64,000 bases of DNA, taken from Gliomastix tumulicola (taxonomy: Eukaryota > Ascomycota > Sordariomycetes > Hypocreales > Bionectriaceae). Within the stretch, counting starts at the first letter, position 1; each line of letters begins with the position of its first letter. The notes under the pieces were generated by a model that was given only the letters and a program-made list of their open reading frames with translations, searched no databases and had not been told where the DNA came from. A program made the position numbers and the translations under genes. Positions 31,993 to 44,289 of the stretch are shown piece by piece. Location of the stretch: contig BCHX01000004.1 of assembly GCA_001599755.1 (NCBI GenBank), positions 4,960,001 to 5,024,000 of the forward strand. The letters are read 5' to 3'.

Positions 31993-32717
31993 GGATTTGA
32001 TCCTGCTTTAGGTATTTCGTTCTGCTGAAGGGGACAGTGCCGTCGTTGCCAACAGCACAGTCAAGCTCCATAGACCCAAATGCCTGGTAAAGACGCATGG
32101 ATTCTAATTTGTCCAGTATCGCGTAACACTATTTACAGTGAAACGTTGGCTCATGTGGCACTCTGGAGTGTGTCTGGATTTTGGCTGCCCCTGCCGGGAG
32201 GATCTGCTGGCGCCCCTCAATACGAGATGCCCTTATTGAGGTCGCTTCGACCTAACCTTGGGCATAGTATTAGCTTTCACACACGTGTACCACCCCGGAA
32301 TCGTATCTAATCACTGGTTGGGCTTGCAAAACTTGCGAGACTAGCTCCCTGCGATAATCGTGTGCAAAAAGAGAGGCCGAAGCCTCAGTCGAAGTTGGAA
32401 CCACATCGAATTTCTGGTGGTCATGGAAGCTGATTAATCCAGGGAAGAAAGAGATGATTCAGCTCTGGTCGGTCCCCAACACAAGATCGATCCAATAGCG
32501 GGCGCGCCGGCCGGTGATAGGGCCTCGGCTCTCCACCTCTGCAAGCTGACGGCGGCCCCGGACGTTTTGGTCCCTGACTCGTCATCCTTCGCCGTGGAGT
32601 TCTGCCTGGTGGTCAGTTTTGCGAATATCTGGCATCTGCTCTTTGCTTTTGTGCCATATTTTTACCACCTCATCTGGATATCTTGGAATTGCTCATTAGA
32701 ACTGCCAACTTTTAAAC
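31993..32717. other. intergenic, bZIP promoter
   Basis: No supported gene; contains the 5' region of the bZIP factor. Confidence 0.5.
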
Positions 32718-34439
32718 ATGGACGCTTCAAGCTCTGCCGCGGAGCTCCCTTCACCGGCAACTATCACAGACCCAGCTTTAGATGGGCAGTCCGCAGCACA
32801 GAGCTCAGCAAGAAGAGGACGAGCGTCAGGTGCGTCCAGGAAGGATGTGAGTAGCACCCTCTGCAGGTCTCTGGGAGTAGTGGATGCTGCCGGCAAACAT
32901 TGGGGACTCTCCCGTCCCCTGTCTTTCTCGCTGTATCTGAATCGGGTTGTAACTATAGCGCCGACGCATGCAAAACCGGGTCGCTCAGCGTGCCTATCGC
33001 CAGCGCAAGGAGTCCGCGATCGATCTTCTCAGTGATAAGGTCTCGCAGCTCGAGAAGTCAAGGGAAGAGATGAGCCAGGAGTTTATCAACTTCACGGCAG
33101 TTATTCTCAACCAGGAGGCGACGAAAAACTGCCCCGAAATCCTCGAATACATTCGGCAGTCGAGCTCCAGGATGCTACGTAACGCGGCAGGTATTACTGA
33201 TGCTGTACAAGGGCAAGACTCCGATGCACAGCCTACATGCGAACCAGAAGCAGAGATCTTGCCTACTGCTGCTACTCCGGCTGTGGAGCAAGTCGGCCAG
33301 CCCAACTTGTCAGCGACAACTACTTACCCAGCAGAGCGTGGCGATGCTACGAGAGCTGACCTGGATGCAATCCCCATAGACTTTGATTGGGACGCTCCCC
33401 CTCAAATGTCCGACTCTTATGTCCCCATACCCGCGAACCAGACAGAAGAAGCCCCCTTCATAAACATTCAGCTTCCGGGGGCATCCTACGCCTCTTCGCT
33501 ACCGTGTCCGAGATCATATGCGGCTCAAGAGCGGAACTTTTCTCGTCGTCTACACAGGGCATGCCAAGAAGGCGGCTTCTTACTGGCCTCGATGAAGAAT
33601 CCTCCGCCCTTGCTATATCAGAAAGTTTTCAAATTTTGCATGCATTTCGAGACAAGGGAAGAGATTCGGCTCCGCATGCTTGATATTCTGAGGCGTCCCG
33701 CGAACGAGACATTGCATGATGCGAGATACCCTCCTATGAATATGAACCTTGGAGCCTCCGGTGAGTTCTATCCTGCCGGGCCAGGATCTTGAAGATTGGC
33801 GAACCGACTGACATCCCGTCTAAATATCCAACAGGATCTTTTGGGCTAAACATTGAACACGTCCAAGATTTGCGTCTGAATCCTCAGCTGCCGGTCCTGG
33901 ACCCGAGATACGAAGGGGATTTCTTCGACCCGGACGAGGTAGAAATCTGTCTGCGAAGCTACGGCGTCACGATTCCACCCCGAAAGGAATTCGTCACGGC
34001 CCATCTCGACCTGACCATGTTTGACGCCGTAGAGAGTACAGGACAGGCGGATCACCCACACCACGGCCCGGCGATGGGCTCACTTCATCCAGACATCAAT
34101 CCTGGAGTGCATTGGGGACGGGACTTCACAGACTTTGCTCTCGCATCCGCTCATGATACCCAGGGGATGATGGGCACGGCCATGGGACAAACACCAGCAC
34201 TTGCTGAGCCCTTGCCTCAGCGAGAGTACTGGCAGACACCCCTTGTCAGCAGGATAAAAGTAACAGTAGATGTAGAGCGGCTGATCACATGTAGGTTGCA
34301 TTCGCTTTTTCATCCATGCGAACAAGCTGACGGGGGCGCAGGTTTGATGAATTCGACGGTCTGCCTGGGGAGAACCCCTGGAGTGCGAGTACTAGATGTT
34401 CGGAAGGCATTGAAGGAGTCACTGATATATGGAGTATGA
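32718..34439 (+). CDS. bZIP transcription factor
   Basis: Exons 32718..32846, 32959..33760, 33835..34290, 34342..34439 (494 aa); phases close throughout. Joining exons 1 and 2 gives a basic region RRRMQNRVAQRAYRQRKE (residues ~44-61) with the Asn-X2-Ala-Gln-Arg-Ala signature of Pap1/AP-1-like fungal bZIPs, followed by a short leucine-zipper-like coiled coil (LLSDKVSQLEKS). The C-terminus NSTVCLGRTPGVRVLDVRKA matches the conserved tail found in many ascomycete bZIP proteins. The last intron (34291-34341) is 51 nt, so retention would keep the frame. Nuclear regulator by family. It lies between the ADH and hydrolase genes and could regulate them, which is inference. Confidence 0.88.
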
Positions 34440-34582
34440 GCTTCACGTACTTTGAAGTATCGATTGCGGTAGAAGGAAAAAACTAGGATAATGTTGAAAT
34501 TGACCTGCAGAGGACCCCGGATGAGTCCATGGGCAGTTTAGCGTCGTGGACAATTTTGACATCCCGCTCGCTCTCATCGGAA

Positions 34583-35540
34583 CTAGCTCTCCAAGAAGAG
34601 AAGCACATGCTTCACGAAGGTAGTAGCGTGCTGGAACAGGAAGCCATGACCACTGTTCGGGTACACGATAAGCTGGCCGTTGGGAACCATCTGCTGAATC
34701 AAGTAGCTGTTGGCAGTTGGAATCATGTAGTCATCCTATGCAGTCATTAGTCATATGATCCGGGGCAGTAATTCAAAAAGGGAATATTCCTCACACTTCC
34801 GTTTGCCACTAAGACAGGAATCGTAAGGTCTTTCAAACGACCATAGACACCATCGGCACCCTGGCTTGTCTCCGCCTGCTCGGTGAACTTGCGACCCTGC
34901 GTAATCTGTGCGAGGAGTCCCTTGCCGTGGTCGTGAAAACCCTGGCTCAGCCATGTAGAGTCCTCCTCACCACTTGTTGATGCGCTGCGCTCGTGAATCC
35001 TGGCCCACCAAGCTTCCGCTGCGGCGTCACCCTCCTGATTCTTGGGGAAGAAGAGAGTCTTAAAGGTGTCGATCGTAGCCTCCTTCACGCCAGCGACGGC
35101 CCCAACGTCCTTATTGGGGGAGCGGACAAGCTTCTCCCCGTAACTGGTGCCGGTGCCCGCAAGGATCAACTTTCGCACCTTGAGCTTGCTGGGCTCGGCG
35201 TTGAGCGCGACCATCTGGGCGACGTATCCGCCCAGACTGAAGCCCAGGAGGTCTACCTCGGCCTCGCCAATGAGCTCGAGGATCTGCACCATGTCGGCTG
35301 CGGACTGTCGGACAGAGGTAGCGACTTCGCCGGTGCTCAGCCCAACACCGAGGGAGTCGACGGTGATGACGGTGCGACTGGCGGCAAGGTTGTTGATGAG
35401 GAGGGGATCCCACTTGTCCATGACGCCTCTGAAATGGGTGATGAGGACAAGAGGTACACCGAGACGAGACGCCGGTAAGCGAATCGTGCTCTGTCTGGAG
35501 AGCTGACATATTGCGTTTTGGCGGTTTGTTGGGTCGACAT
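34583..35540 (-). CDS. alpha/beta hydrolase with a 5' frameshift
   Basis: The 3' exon 34735..34583 and the body down to 34795 (donor GTGAGG, acceptor GCATAG, phase 0) encode a full hydrolase fold: HFRGVMDKWDP, the nucleophile elbow GFSLGG (Ser), and a C-terminal NSGHGFLFQH with the catalytic His. The family-like N-terminus MSTQQTAKTQYVSSPDRARF starts at ATG 35540 but in a different frame from the body. The switch falls at a tandem GAGAC-GAGAC (35461-35470); a 5-bp duplication or a single lost base there would explain it. In the body frame no ATG occurs before the codon for MDKWDP. So this is either a recently broken gene or an assembly error. Confidence 0.75.
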
Positions 35541-38500
35541 AATTGAGGAATAAGGCAGAGTCTGAACGACTCAAAGGTCGGGCTTTGAATTGTTCCTGAG
35601 ACTTGAGCCCCTGCCTCTGCTTCTGCCTCTGCCTTATTATAACATCATGGAGTAGAGCTGACGCCCCTCCTGCCCAAAGATCCGTACCGATGGTGTATAA
35701 GCATATCTCGGGAGTGATTACTCACCCATTCCGCCACCGTCAGAAGCTTACTGAGACGCGTGCATGAAGTGGAGATGGATGGTTGGTAGCAGTTGGGGAC
35801 TCCGGGGGCGCTACTGGGATAACTTCCGCCATCAAGGCGTCAGTATTCCCAATGGCGCATGTAACACGCTCGGAAACGTCTCAACCGCAGGGCCGATGGT
35901 AATGAATGTGAACCTAACACCTAGGGATCGTGAAGTAGAAGAAAGAAAGGTTCTTTCGTAACGTCTTTGGCTACTTCGACGATTGCCGCAAGGCCCGGTG
36001 GCTCCAAGCGTCTTCCAACTTATTGTTGTTCTTCGTGCCGCGAGTACACCACCTGGGCTCTCGGTACCGACGTAGTGGTTGGGATAGGTGTCGAGTAGGG
36101 CGTTCACGATCCCGATGGGCTAGTGCGGGCACTATAGTCTGGGCTATGCTGAGACCTATGCTGGGTTCGTTGTAGGAAAGAAGGACCTAGAGAGCAGTAA
36201 GAAGGGTCAATCAGTCATCATGGTCAAGTTCAAAGTCGCCAACAATGACAGAGGTGTTTAGAAGATGACATAAAGGGGGAGGAGTACAGCTGCCCATTTA
36301 TTGATTGACGCTTCTGGGTAATAGGTAATAGGAAGGGGTCATGATTGCGGACAGATAGGCTAACTCGAGGTGACGAACCTAGGGTTGGAATCGCGACGTA
36401 GAGTCACGGGTGCTGTCTAACGAGACAGCCTGGCTATCTGCATGGGACTATGGAGGGTCTGTCATCTGTCCAGGACTGGATAGGGTCGAATCAACGTGAT
36501 TCACGGACGAGCACCCTTCAGTGATGTCGAGTCGGAATAGTGGCGCCAGTCGTGGCTTCCGTAGCTGAGAACACTCTCGGTAGGGAACGTTGAGATAGGC
36601 GGCGAGAGACAGTGCGAAGACGATAGAAGACGTCCAGTAGGCCAGCAGGCCAGAAGGGACCGCCCGTATGGGCACGCGGTGTTCGGGAGTCGGAATTAAA
36701 GTCGTTTCTGGTATAATAAGATCTTCCTATAATACGATCCTCCCCTTATCGAATGCCATTCCTAGTAACGGGTCGGCGGGAAGGCATCTCGAGAAGCCAA
36801 GGTCGACATTGATACTAGCCGAGACATTCACCTCATGCTCAGCCCATCCTGTTTACCATCGTGTCAGCACCTTCTATCGTCTAGCGACTGCCTTTCTTTA
36901 ACCATACTTACCTGTCCATTTGTTGTGAAGCTTTGTATCTTGGAGAGGGCTCAGACGTTAGGCGGGGTGTAGTGGTAAGAACATCCTTATGGTCGGCATG
37001 GACGAGACCTAGTTGAAGACGAACACGCAGCTCAATAGGGCGTCGAGGTTGGATAGGGTACGACTTCATGTTGGTCACAAAGTAGGAGGCGCTAGATCTT
37101 CGATGCTCCAACACGAAGGTTGCACGGAGGCACAAGGCATCAAGATGGAAGAAGTCGACGGGCTACCTGTACCAGAGGTAGACTAAGGAACGCGGTTCGG
37201 AACACTTCGAAAACGAGTGGGCTCGATCAAGTAGGCATCTATACGGTCTTTTGCAACAGTTAGAACCTCAGTTTTAGAAGTTTCGGGACGCTCATATGTT
37301 GACGTCAAGTTACTAACCGTTGTACAGGAGACATCCCTATTCCTTGATGGGTCCTTCGAGTTCTGCTCTACCTTCTTGAGGCGTGTCTTGGCTGCGTTAC
37401 GGTCGAACTGTCGCGCCCCGAGTAGACCTCAACGTGTCTGTATCGCGTCTGTTCCTCGGTGTGTTGGTATCGAGTATTGGAAGGGATATCGAGGTGGTAG
37501 GCGTTGGTGGTAGGTTGCGTGTTGAGGGCCTAGCTGGCTGGATCAAAGGCACTCGCACTGGCGTCGGTGATGCCAGAATAGACCTGATGTTCGACACCAT
37601 TTGGTTACATGTTTTCGACCGTTGTACGCGAGTTGATCACGCGTCCGGTCTCTCTAACCCAGCCATCCCCCTGTTAAGGAACAAGACTAGCAGCCGTGGC
37701 GGCCAGCACGGGCGTGTTTGGAGTCGTTCGTAATTTCCACAGCACTTTCAGCGCATTTTCATCACCAAAAAGTCCGAAACAATCTACCAGGAAGCGTAGG
37801 CTTCCCCGGACACGGGACGCCTCTTTCTACCTATACATCTTGCTGCCGCATTGAACTTACAGCAATGATGATGTGCTCGGGATTGCCCGGGACGGCAGGA
37901 CACATCTCTACGACTTTCTCCGCGTCCACAATGATGCCCAAGCCCCCAACATGTGCTCTGAGAGCCCGACAACGTCCGATCTCCAAGTGTCTCTAGCGTA
38001 GCAGTTTCAGGGACCTGCGCCAGGCCAGGTTCCACTGACCAGACCGACCGAGTAAGCACCGGACGGCCGCCTACAGCACGCTTTTCTACGCGGCCTCATC
38101 GTCCATCACGACCACACGCACCTCAGGATACTTTCATCGCTGAGAGGATGATAGCAAACTCAAATTACGCTAGTTCATCATCCTCATGTCCATGGATACG
38201 GGTTCCCAAGACTTTCTGCGGGACAACTGGCAGCAAGCACGCAGACAGGGAGAGTCTATTAGACGGGGAAAGGTCAGCTGGCTCCTAAGTTACGCGTGTT
38301 CTAGACCGTTGTTTCTCTATCATTCAGATCGGCCGTCTGATCCGGACTCTTCCTGTGGTTCATGCGGAGGCCGGTACGCGTGACCCCCGGAACCAACGTG
38401 CCGTTCGCGATCAACGAAGCTGGGGAGACGTTGGAGATGGTACGTCCCGCACCACTTTGCAGGACCGTGAGTCTAGATCAGCTCGCGATCCATGACGCGT

Positions 38501-40750
38501 CTTCTCAGACGAAAGGGGGCGCGGAGATAGATGAATCGGCGGAGGCTACAGGCTGAGCTGCGCCTCAGAAGCAAGTATTGGGAAATTTGAACGATTCCAG
38601 CGCCACGCGACCACCATTTCCACTAGCACTGAATTTTCATGACCCAAGTTCATTTCGGAGTCGTTGACCACCCGTGCTGCCGTCGATCTCCTCCCAAAAG
38701 ATGTTCACGCAGCAGTGTGTCAAAGCACCGCTACCAGCGTGATTGATCCAGGTTCTATGGCTCAAATAGCTCAAAGAAGATTTTGCTTCTCGCGCGGCCC
38801 AGACGCCTCTGCTGGAGTGAAAGCACTGCAAATAGCCCCAAAACAGGCGCTGCGTCCGTGTCCTGAAGCCACGTTAGGGCCTGGGTCAGGGTGCCCTAAC
38901 AGATCTGCGTCACAGCCACAGGATTATGCAATCCAAACAATCGAGTAGAAGTCACAGGACGATGTAACCAGAAGACGCGAGTCTCCCTGTTGGACGCCTG
39001 TTTCTTTCTGGATGGACTTCACTCACAGAGTCTGCGGTTCTCCATCCTCACTACCGTCTTCTTCTGCAACGCGAGGAGAGAGAAGAGACAAGCCACGAAG
39101 CAGTACACTAAACCCCCACTACCACTCGCTCGGTGGAAATTTCCCAAATCAAGATGAGGACAGGATGTTCTTTCGAGCCAAGGAGTCGAATTTCGCCTCG
39201 CTGCTCCCTAGTGGGCACAGGAATGGTGCGAAAGCGAGCGGAGGACCCGACGATATGGGCGTAGTCTTTGACGGACTCTAGACGAAAGACGATTTTCAGC
39301 AGACACTATCTGAGCCCATCTCCCTGTTCATCCTGCCTCGCCCAGTATTACCGTATGAAGACGCCGCCATCAACAGTCTTCCACGATAGCTGAAAGAGGG
39401 AGGCGATTGGCCCGGTATAAATATCCATCCGCGTTTCTTTACGCACGATCTTCTCTGACAGACTTTTGAGGAGGGGTCTAGGCTCAGCTCCGCAGTCTCC
39501 CTCGCGTATTCTCGTCGTGATATCAAGGATGCCATCACGAACAGCAGCACGCTTCCGTAACGACCCGACGGCCCTATCCATCCCGCTCCTTCCTCATCCA
39601 ATCACCTCTCGTCTGCCTACTAGTAAGTTATAGTCAGGTTCCTATGCGAAGCCCCGATTGCGTCTTGCGATAGAGGGAGTGGACTATAGAGTGCTGGGTA
39701 GTGTCCATTCGGTTCCGTAGAATCCTCGCTGCCCACACATGCTGCCCGCATTTGCCCGGTGTCTCACGAAGCACACCATCTTTTTCGCCGCCATCTGTCT
39801 CACCACGTGCCCAGTGAGATCAATAGTCACGGCAATGACTCGAGCCTGTAAGAGTAGCGTTACATCGCGGGGTGACAATTTGGGGAAGCAGAGCATCATC
39901 ATCCGTTGTCTTGCCACTCATGCATGTCACTCCTCCATGCTCTCCTCGAGACCGCGACTCGAGGCAACACAAGGTTTGCTAGATACGAGCGTCTACTACT
40001 AACGACCAGTGAAAATGCCTCATTGGCGTTAGGTTGATGGTCTAGGCAGGCCGCTTCTCCACTGGCGTCTCACTGCTCCCTCCCACGCAGCAAGTGACCA
40101 TCAGGCATGCACCCATGAAACAACGCATTCAAGCTGTGCACGCTCCCTCTTTGGCTCACAGTGAGAATATGTCGCCTTTAAAACCCTTGGCAGATGTCAG
40201 CATCTCGGGACAAGACGGTGTGGCTTTTTAGGTCTTAAGCGATCGGCGCCGCTCCCCTGCAGGTGTCACCTGCTCAAAGGTCACTGGCTCGGCCAACTTC
40301 CGTCTCCCCAATCAGAGGCCTTGCTCCCCTTCCCCAGTAGTGGTTCTGCCCGTTTTCTGGACCTTCTGGATAATGGAACTTGTCGGGGATTATTGGGCGC
40401 CGCCAGCCGGAGGGGAAGAAACGTGAGCACGGCCTGCCAAGTGTCCCCCCCCCCTCCGGATCCGGGCTCTCTGCCTTGGCAGGCCGCAGAGACACACGGC
40501 TAACCGGCATTCCTAGCTCTCTCCACCGCAAACGTCCCCTAGCCTTCTGGAATGGAATGGTTGGAGCGCCACCCGGTGAGGGCGAAGAGACGGCGCGGAC
40601 GCCCTGATTCAGTGCCCTAACTTATGCCCGGGCACACCCTGAAACTCCACTACTGAATAGTGGCATGCCCCCAGCAGCCACGACTCGTCGAACGAAAAAT
40701 TCTCGGAGGAGGATCTCCCCCTCGCCGCCTCTAGCCCCTCGAGATAGCCA
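35541..40750. other. 5.2 kb gene-poor region with coding-like scraps
   Basis: No intact gene was found. Short stretches look coding: minus ~37860-37995 (ends in a donor-like GTAAGT; contains GGLGIIVDAEKVVEMCP), plus 38186-38556 (a possible intron GTCAGC...ATTCAG inside), and minus 39348-39581 (77 aa with KSLSEKIVRKETRMDIYTGP). None could be assigned to a family and frames are broken between them. Base composition is not strongly AT-rich, so RIP is not obvious. They may be decayed genes or an old mobile element. Confidence 0.4.
39348..39581 (-). pseudogene. coding-like remnant, family unknown
   Basis: Frame of 77 codons with protein-like composition (Arg/Lys/Glu helices then ITTRIREGDCG and YTGPIASLFQLSWKT). 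No neighbours in frame and no recognised domain. Listed as a remnant because the surroundings are broken. Confidence 0.3.
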
Positions 40751-40781
40751 CGAGTCTGAGACAGATTGGCTGTGTGTGTCT

Positions 40782-40802
40782 TTCTCTCTCTCTCTCTCTC
40801 TC
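40782..40802 (+). repeat. (TC)n microsatellite
   Basis: About ten TC units upstream of the sugar porter gene; a (CCCT)n tract follows at 40978-41001. Confidence 0.85.
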
Positions 40803-41026
40803 CACAGAAGGAGGAGGAGAGTTTTTCAGGGGATAGGGTTCTACCCCTCACAATAGTCTAACTCTATCCTAAATCCAGGCGGCAAGTGGGAGGCCGCCTT
40901 TCGAGTACGGAGTTTGGAGTACACGGGGTAAGATAGATCAGATGGGTTCGCGGGGTTTACTACTGGTAACCGGGGCCCCTCCCTCCCTCCCTCCCTCCCT
41001 CGCTTGTTTGGAGTGTCTCTCCTGTG

Positions 41027-41034
41027 TATATAAG
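41027..41034 (+). promoter_or_regulatory. TATA box of the 41.1 kb sugar porter
   Basis: TATATAAG 103 nt before ATG 41137, after a CCCT repeat tract. Confidence 0.6.
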
Positions 41035-41136
41035 GCTCTTCGCCCCTTTCCTCTGCCTGTGTAGTTGACTCGCACACAACAGGTCATCTGGCCCTCCTTC
41101 CACACCAACTTCTTTATTTGTTCAAAGTCTTTCATC

Positions 41137-42902
41137 ATGGCCGGCGGCGGAGAGGCTCTCAACGTCTTCAAGTTCAACACGGGCGGTCTGCCCAAGGAGA
41201 CCCTCAACCGTCACCTATGGTTCGCCGTCTTCGCCTTTGGCATCATGGGTGCGGCCCGTGGTGTTGACGAGGGTCTCATCACGGGTGTCTTCAACTCGGA
41301 CGCCTTCAAGCGTCAAGTCGGTATTGCTGATCTGAGCAAGTCTGAGCTCGCCGATGTCAAGGGCAACGTCTCGTCCATGGTCCAGATCGGCAGTGTCGTC
41401 GGTGCTCTCTTGTATGGTTGCTCGAAGTCCTCACTTTGCGTCTTGCAGTAACTGACCCTTGCCGTGTACAGTGCCTTCGTCGTTTGTGATCGTATCGGTC
41501 GTGTCTGGGCCACTCGCCAGCTGTGTGTGCTCTGGCTTCTCGGTATCGGCATCTTCATGGGCAACAACGGCAGCATGGCTGCGGTCTATGCTGGTCGCTT
41601 CATTGCTGGTATCGGCATCGGAGAGACTGTCGTCGTTGGCCCTGTCTATCTGTCTGAGGTCTCCCCCGCGCCCATCCGTGGTCTCTGCACATGTATGTTC
41701 ACGGGTGCTGTCTACCTTGGTATCCTGATGGCATACTTTGCCAACTGGGGTGCCGAGTTGCACTTGGGAGACACCTTCAACCGCTGGGTATGTACATTTC
41801 TTCTCCTAGAATGATAATCACCAGTCATGATACTAACAACATGTCCCAGGCCGTCCCTACATCCGTGCATCTCATGTTCGCCGGCATCACCCTCATCCTC
41901 AGCTTCTTCCAGCTCGAGTCCCCCCGCTACCACGTCCGCAAGGGCAACCGGGAGAAGGCCCTCGAGACCCTCTGCAAGCTCCGAGGCCTCCCCGCCACAC
42001 ACCCCTACGTCCTCGACGAGATCACCGCCATTGACGTCGCCTTTGCTGAGGAGCGTGAGGCCACCATGGGCCTCGGGTGGAAGGGCATGTTCAAGGAGAT
42101 CCTCTTCACCCCGCGCAACGCGTACGCGCTGCTCCTCACCAACCTCGCCCAGATCATGGCCTGCTGGTCTGGCGGCTCGGCCATCACCGTCTATGCCCCC
42201 GATCTGTTCAAGCTCGTCGGTATCACCGGCCACGAGCAGTCCCTCTTCTCGACCGTCATCTTCGGTATCGTCAAGCTCGTCGCCTCGCTCATCTGCGCCC
42301 TGTTCCTCGTCGATATGGCCGGACGAAAGCGCGCTCTTGTCATCGGTATTGCCTTGCAGAGCGTGGCCATGGCCTACATCGCCATCTTCCTCAACCTCGT
42401 CCCTGTGGCCAACAACCCCGACTTCGAGCCCAATGCCAGCCAGAGCCGCGCCTCGACCGCTGCCATCGCCTCCATCTACATCTCCGGCGCCGGCTGGGCC
42501 CTCGGCTGGAACAGCGGACAGTACCTGCTGTCGTCTGAGCTGTTCCCTCTCCGCATCCGTGCCATCTGCTCGTCCATCACCATGGCCATGCACTTCATCT
42601 GCCAGTACGCCGTCAACCGCGCCCTGCCCAACATGCTCCTCGACGGCGGCAAGGGTCTCGGTCCCTATGGTACTTTCTACTTCTTCGGTGTCGTGAGCAT
42701 CATCGGTGGTTTCTGGGTCTGGCTGTTCGTGCCCGAAGCCGCGGGCCGCAGTCTCGAGAGCATCGACAAGCTCTTCGACCTGCCCTGGTACAAGATTGGT
42801 CTCTACGGCAAGAAGTTTGCCGAGGAGTACGATCGCCAGCAGGAGCAGCTCCGGATCAACGAGAAGGAGGGCGCCCAGGCCGAGACGAGGGAAGTGGTAT
42901 AA
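41137..42902 (+). CDS. MFS sugar porter (quinate/hexose permease type)
   Basis: Exons 41137..41411, 41472..41787, 41850..42902 (547 aa); all splice sites and phases agree (second intron has TACTAAC). Twelve membrane segments are expected. Sugar-porter signatures: early GAARGVDEGLITGVF, CDRIGRVWATRQ (the DR-X-GR loop), ETVVVGPVYLSEVSP, LESPRYHVRKGN, and FVPEAAGRSLESID near the C-terminus. It would import a sugar or related acid with protons at the plasma membrane. It opens the run of sugar-related genes at 41-59 kb. Long minus-strand frames over it are only shadows of its GC-rich codons. Confidence 0.93.
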
Positions 42903-43159
42903 GCAAAGAAGCCATAGAGCCTCGAATTCTGCAGGTAGCCAGGGATACAGCTTAGTCCAAAGAATAGATACCGTTAAATACACGTTGCATTGGCACCAAG
43001 ATCTCTCATTTCCGAACTCTTGCACTTTTATGGACCTGAAATATGCCATTATCCTTGAATTTCCTCGTGACTTGGGCAGCAGGTATCGACGTTTCCGACT
43101 CGATCCAAGTAGCCATCGATTGCGATGATCCATACCCTGCTCCGAATGAAGAGCGTAGA

Positions 43160-44289
43160 CTATTCGCCCATTTGCTCGCCGTCTCTATTGAAGGAAATTT
43201 TCCGGCCTGTCCTCAAGCTCTCTTGCAACGCAGTCGCGATACGTAGAGACACTAGTGAAGATCGGAGAGGGACAGGCATAGGCTTCCCATCAAGCAGGGC
43301 GTCAACCCACATAGAAGCTTCGTTGACAAAGGCTGGGGCGTACCGGTCGTACCATCCTGGGTGGGCAAATGTTTTAACGACGCCGTCTCGATCGCAAAGC
43401 TCAACCGCATTGCGCCTCGGGATCAGGTTGACTGATAGCTTCCCTGAGGTTCCAAAGATCTCCGTGGCGTTGTCATACCCGTGCGCGGTTGTCCTCGAGT
43501 TATAGAAGAAGGCAATCTTGCCATCCCAAAACTCGCATATTCCAACTCCATTATCAGCATCGCCATAAGCCTCAACCTCATGATGGATAGCTGCTACACC
43601 AACAGCAGTCACAGACTTGGGCTTAGAATCCTCTCCGAAAAAGAACAGAGAAAGATCAATGTCATGAATAATGCTGTCCACAAAGATCCCACCAGAATCT
43701 TTGAGGTACTGTTTGTAGAACGAGCTCTCGTCGAGTGTCTCGCAGCCTTGTGACCGGATGACAATCGGGCGGCCAATAGCATTTTGTTTGATTTGATCAA
43801 GCGCTTGCCGGTAGTTGTGGTCGAATCTACGCACGAATCCAACCATGAGCTTTGCGGCAGGGGCAGATTCGGCCAGCGTAACCAATGTCTCCAACTAGAT
43901 ACGATATTAGCGATATAAGAGTCTCGGCAGGTTGGATCACTGACCTCGCCAAGACTCTGGCAAACCGGCTTCTCGCACAGGACGTGGATTCCCTTCTTCA
44001 ATGCTGCCGTTGTCTGCGAGGCGTGAAAGGGAGTAGCGGAGGCTATGATGACAGCCTCAAGACCACCAATCTCAATCATCTCCTCGAAGCTCGAGACAAC
44101 GTGTGTCCCGTGAGGGACTAGGTGCTCATCTGCCCAGTCAAGGTCTGTCTGCATGGGTGAGCAAGCACAGACGAGAGTTGCTCGGGGGACTCGATGCAGG
44201 ATGTTCAACGCGTGATGTCGCCCCATGCGGCCTAATCCAACGACGCCAACGCCGAGTTTTCGTCTGCCATCGCGTTTCTCTACAGTCAT
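43160..44289 (-). CDS. Gfo/Idh/MocA family dehydrogenase
   Basis: Exons 44289..43945 and 43894..43160 (359 aa); donor GTCAGT, acceptor TATCTAG, phase 0. NAD(P)-binding VGLGRMGRHHALNIL is followed by the family's CEKPV motif (Lys-Pro) and a C-terminal alpha/beta domain with GGIFVDSIIHDIDL, where the Asp and His typical of inositol dehydrogenase-like members are seen. Likely oxidises a sugar or polyol such as inositol; substrate not determined. The frame extends upstream to a GTG, but ATG 44289 is the best start. It neighbours a sugar porter and a polyol dehydrogenase, which fits a role in sugar use. Confidence 0.92.

Noticed and set aside
31993..32310. Possible small gene downstream of the alcohol dehydrogenase
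   Set aside because: Short frames without start context or homology; most likely 3' UTR and spacer.
35541..40750. LTR retrotransposon
   Set aside because: No reverse transcriptase, integrase or matching terminal repeats could be seen, so no mobile element is called despite the scrappy look.
41712..43133. 473-codon minus-strand frame over the sugar porter
   Set aside because: Shadow of the porter; very acidic, no domain, and the plus strand has complete sugar-porter motifs and introns.
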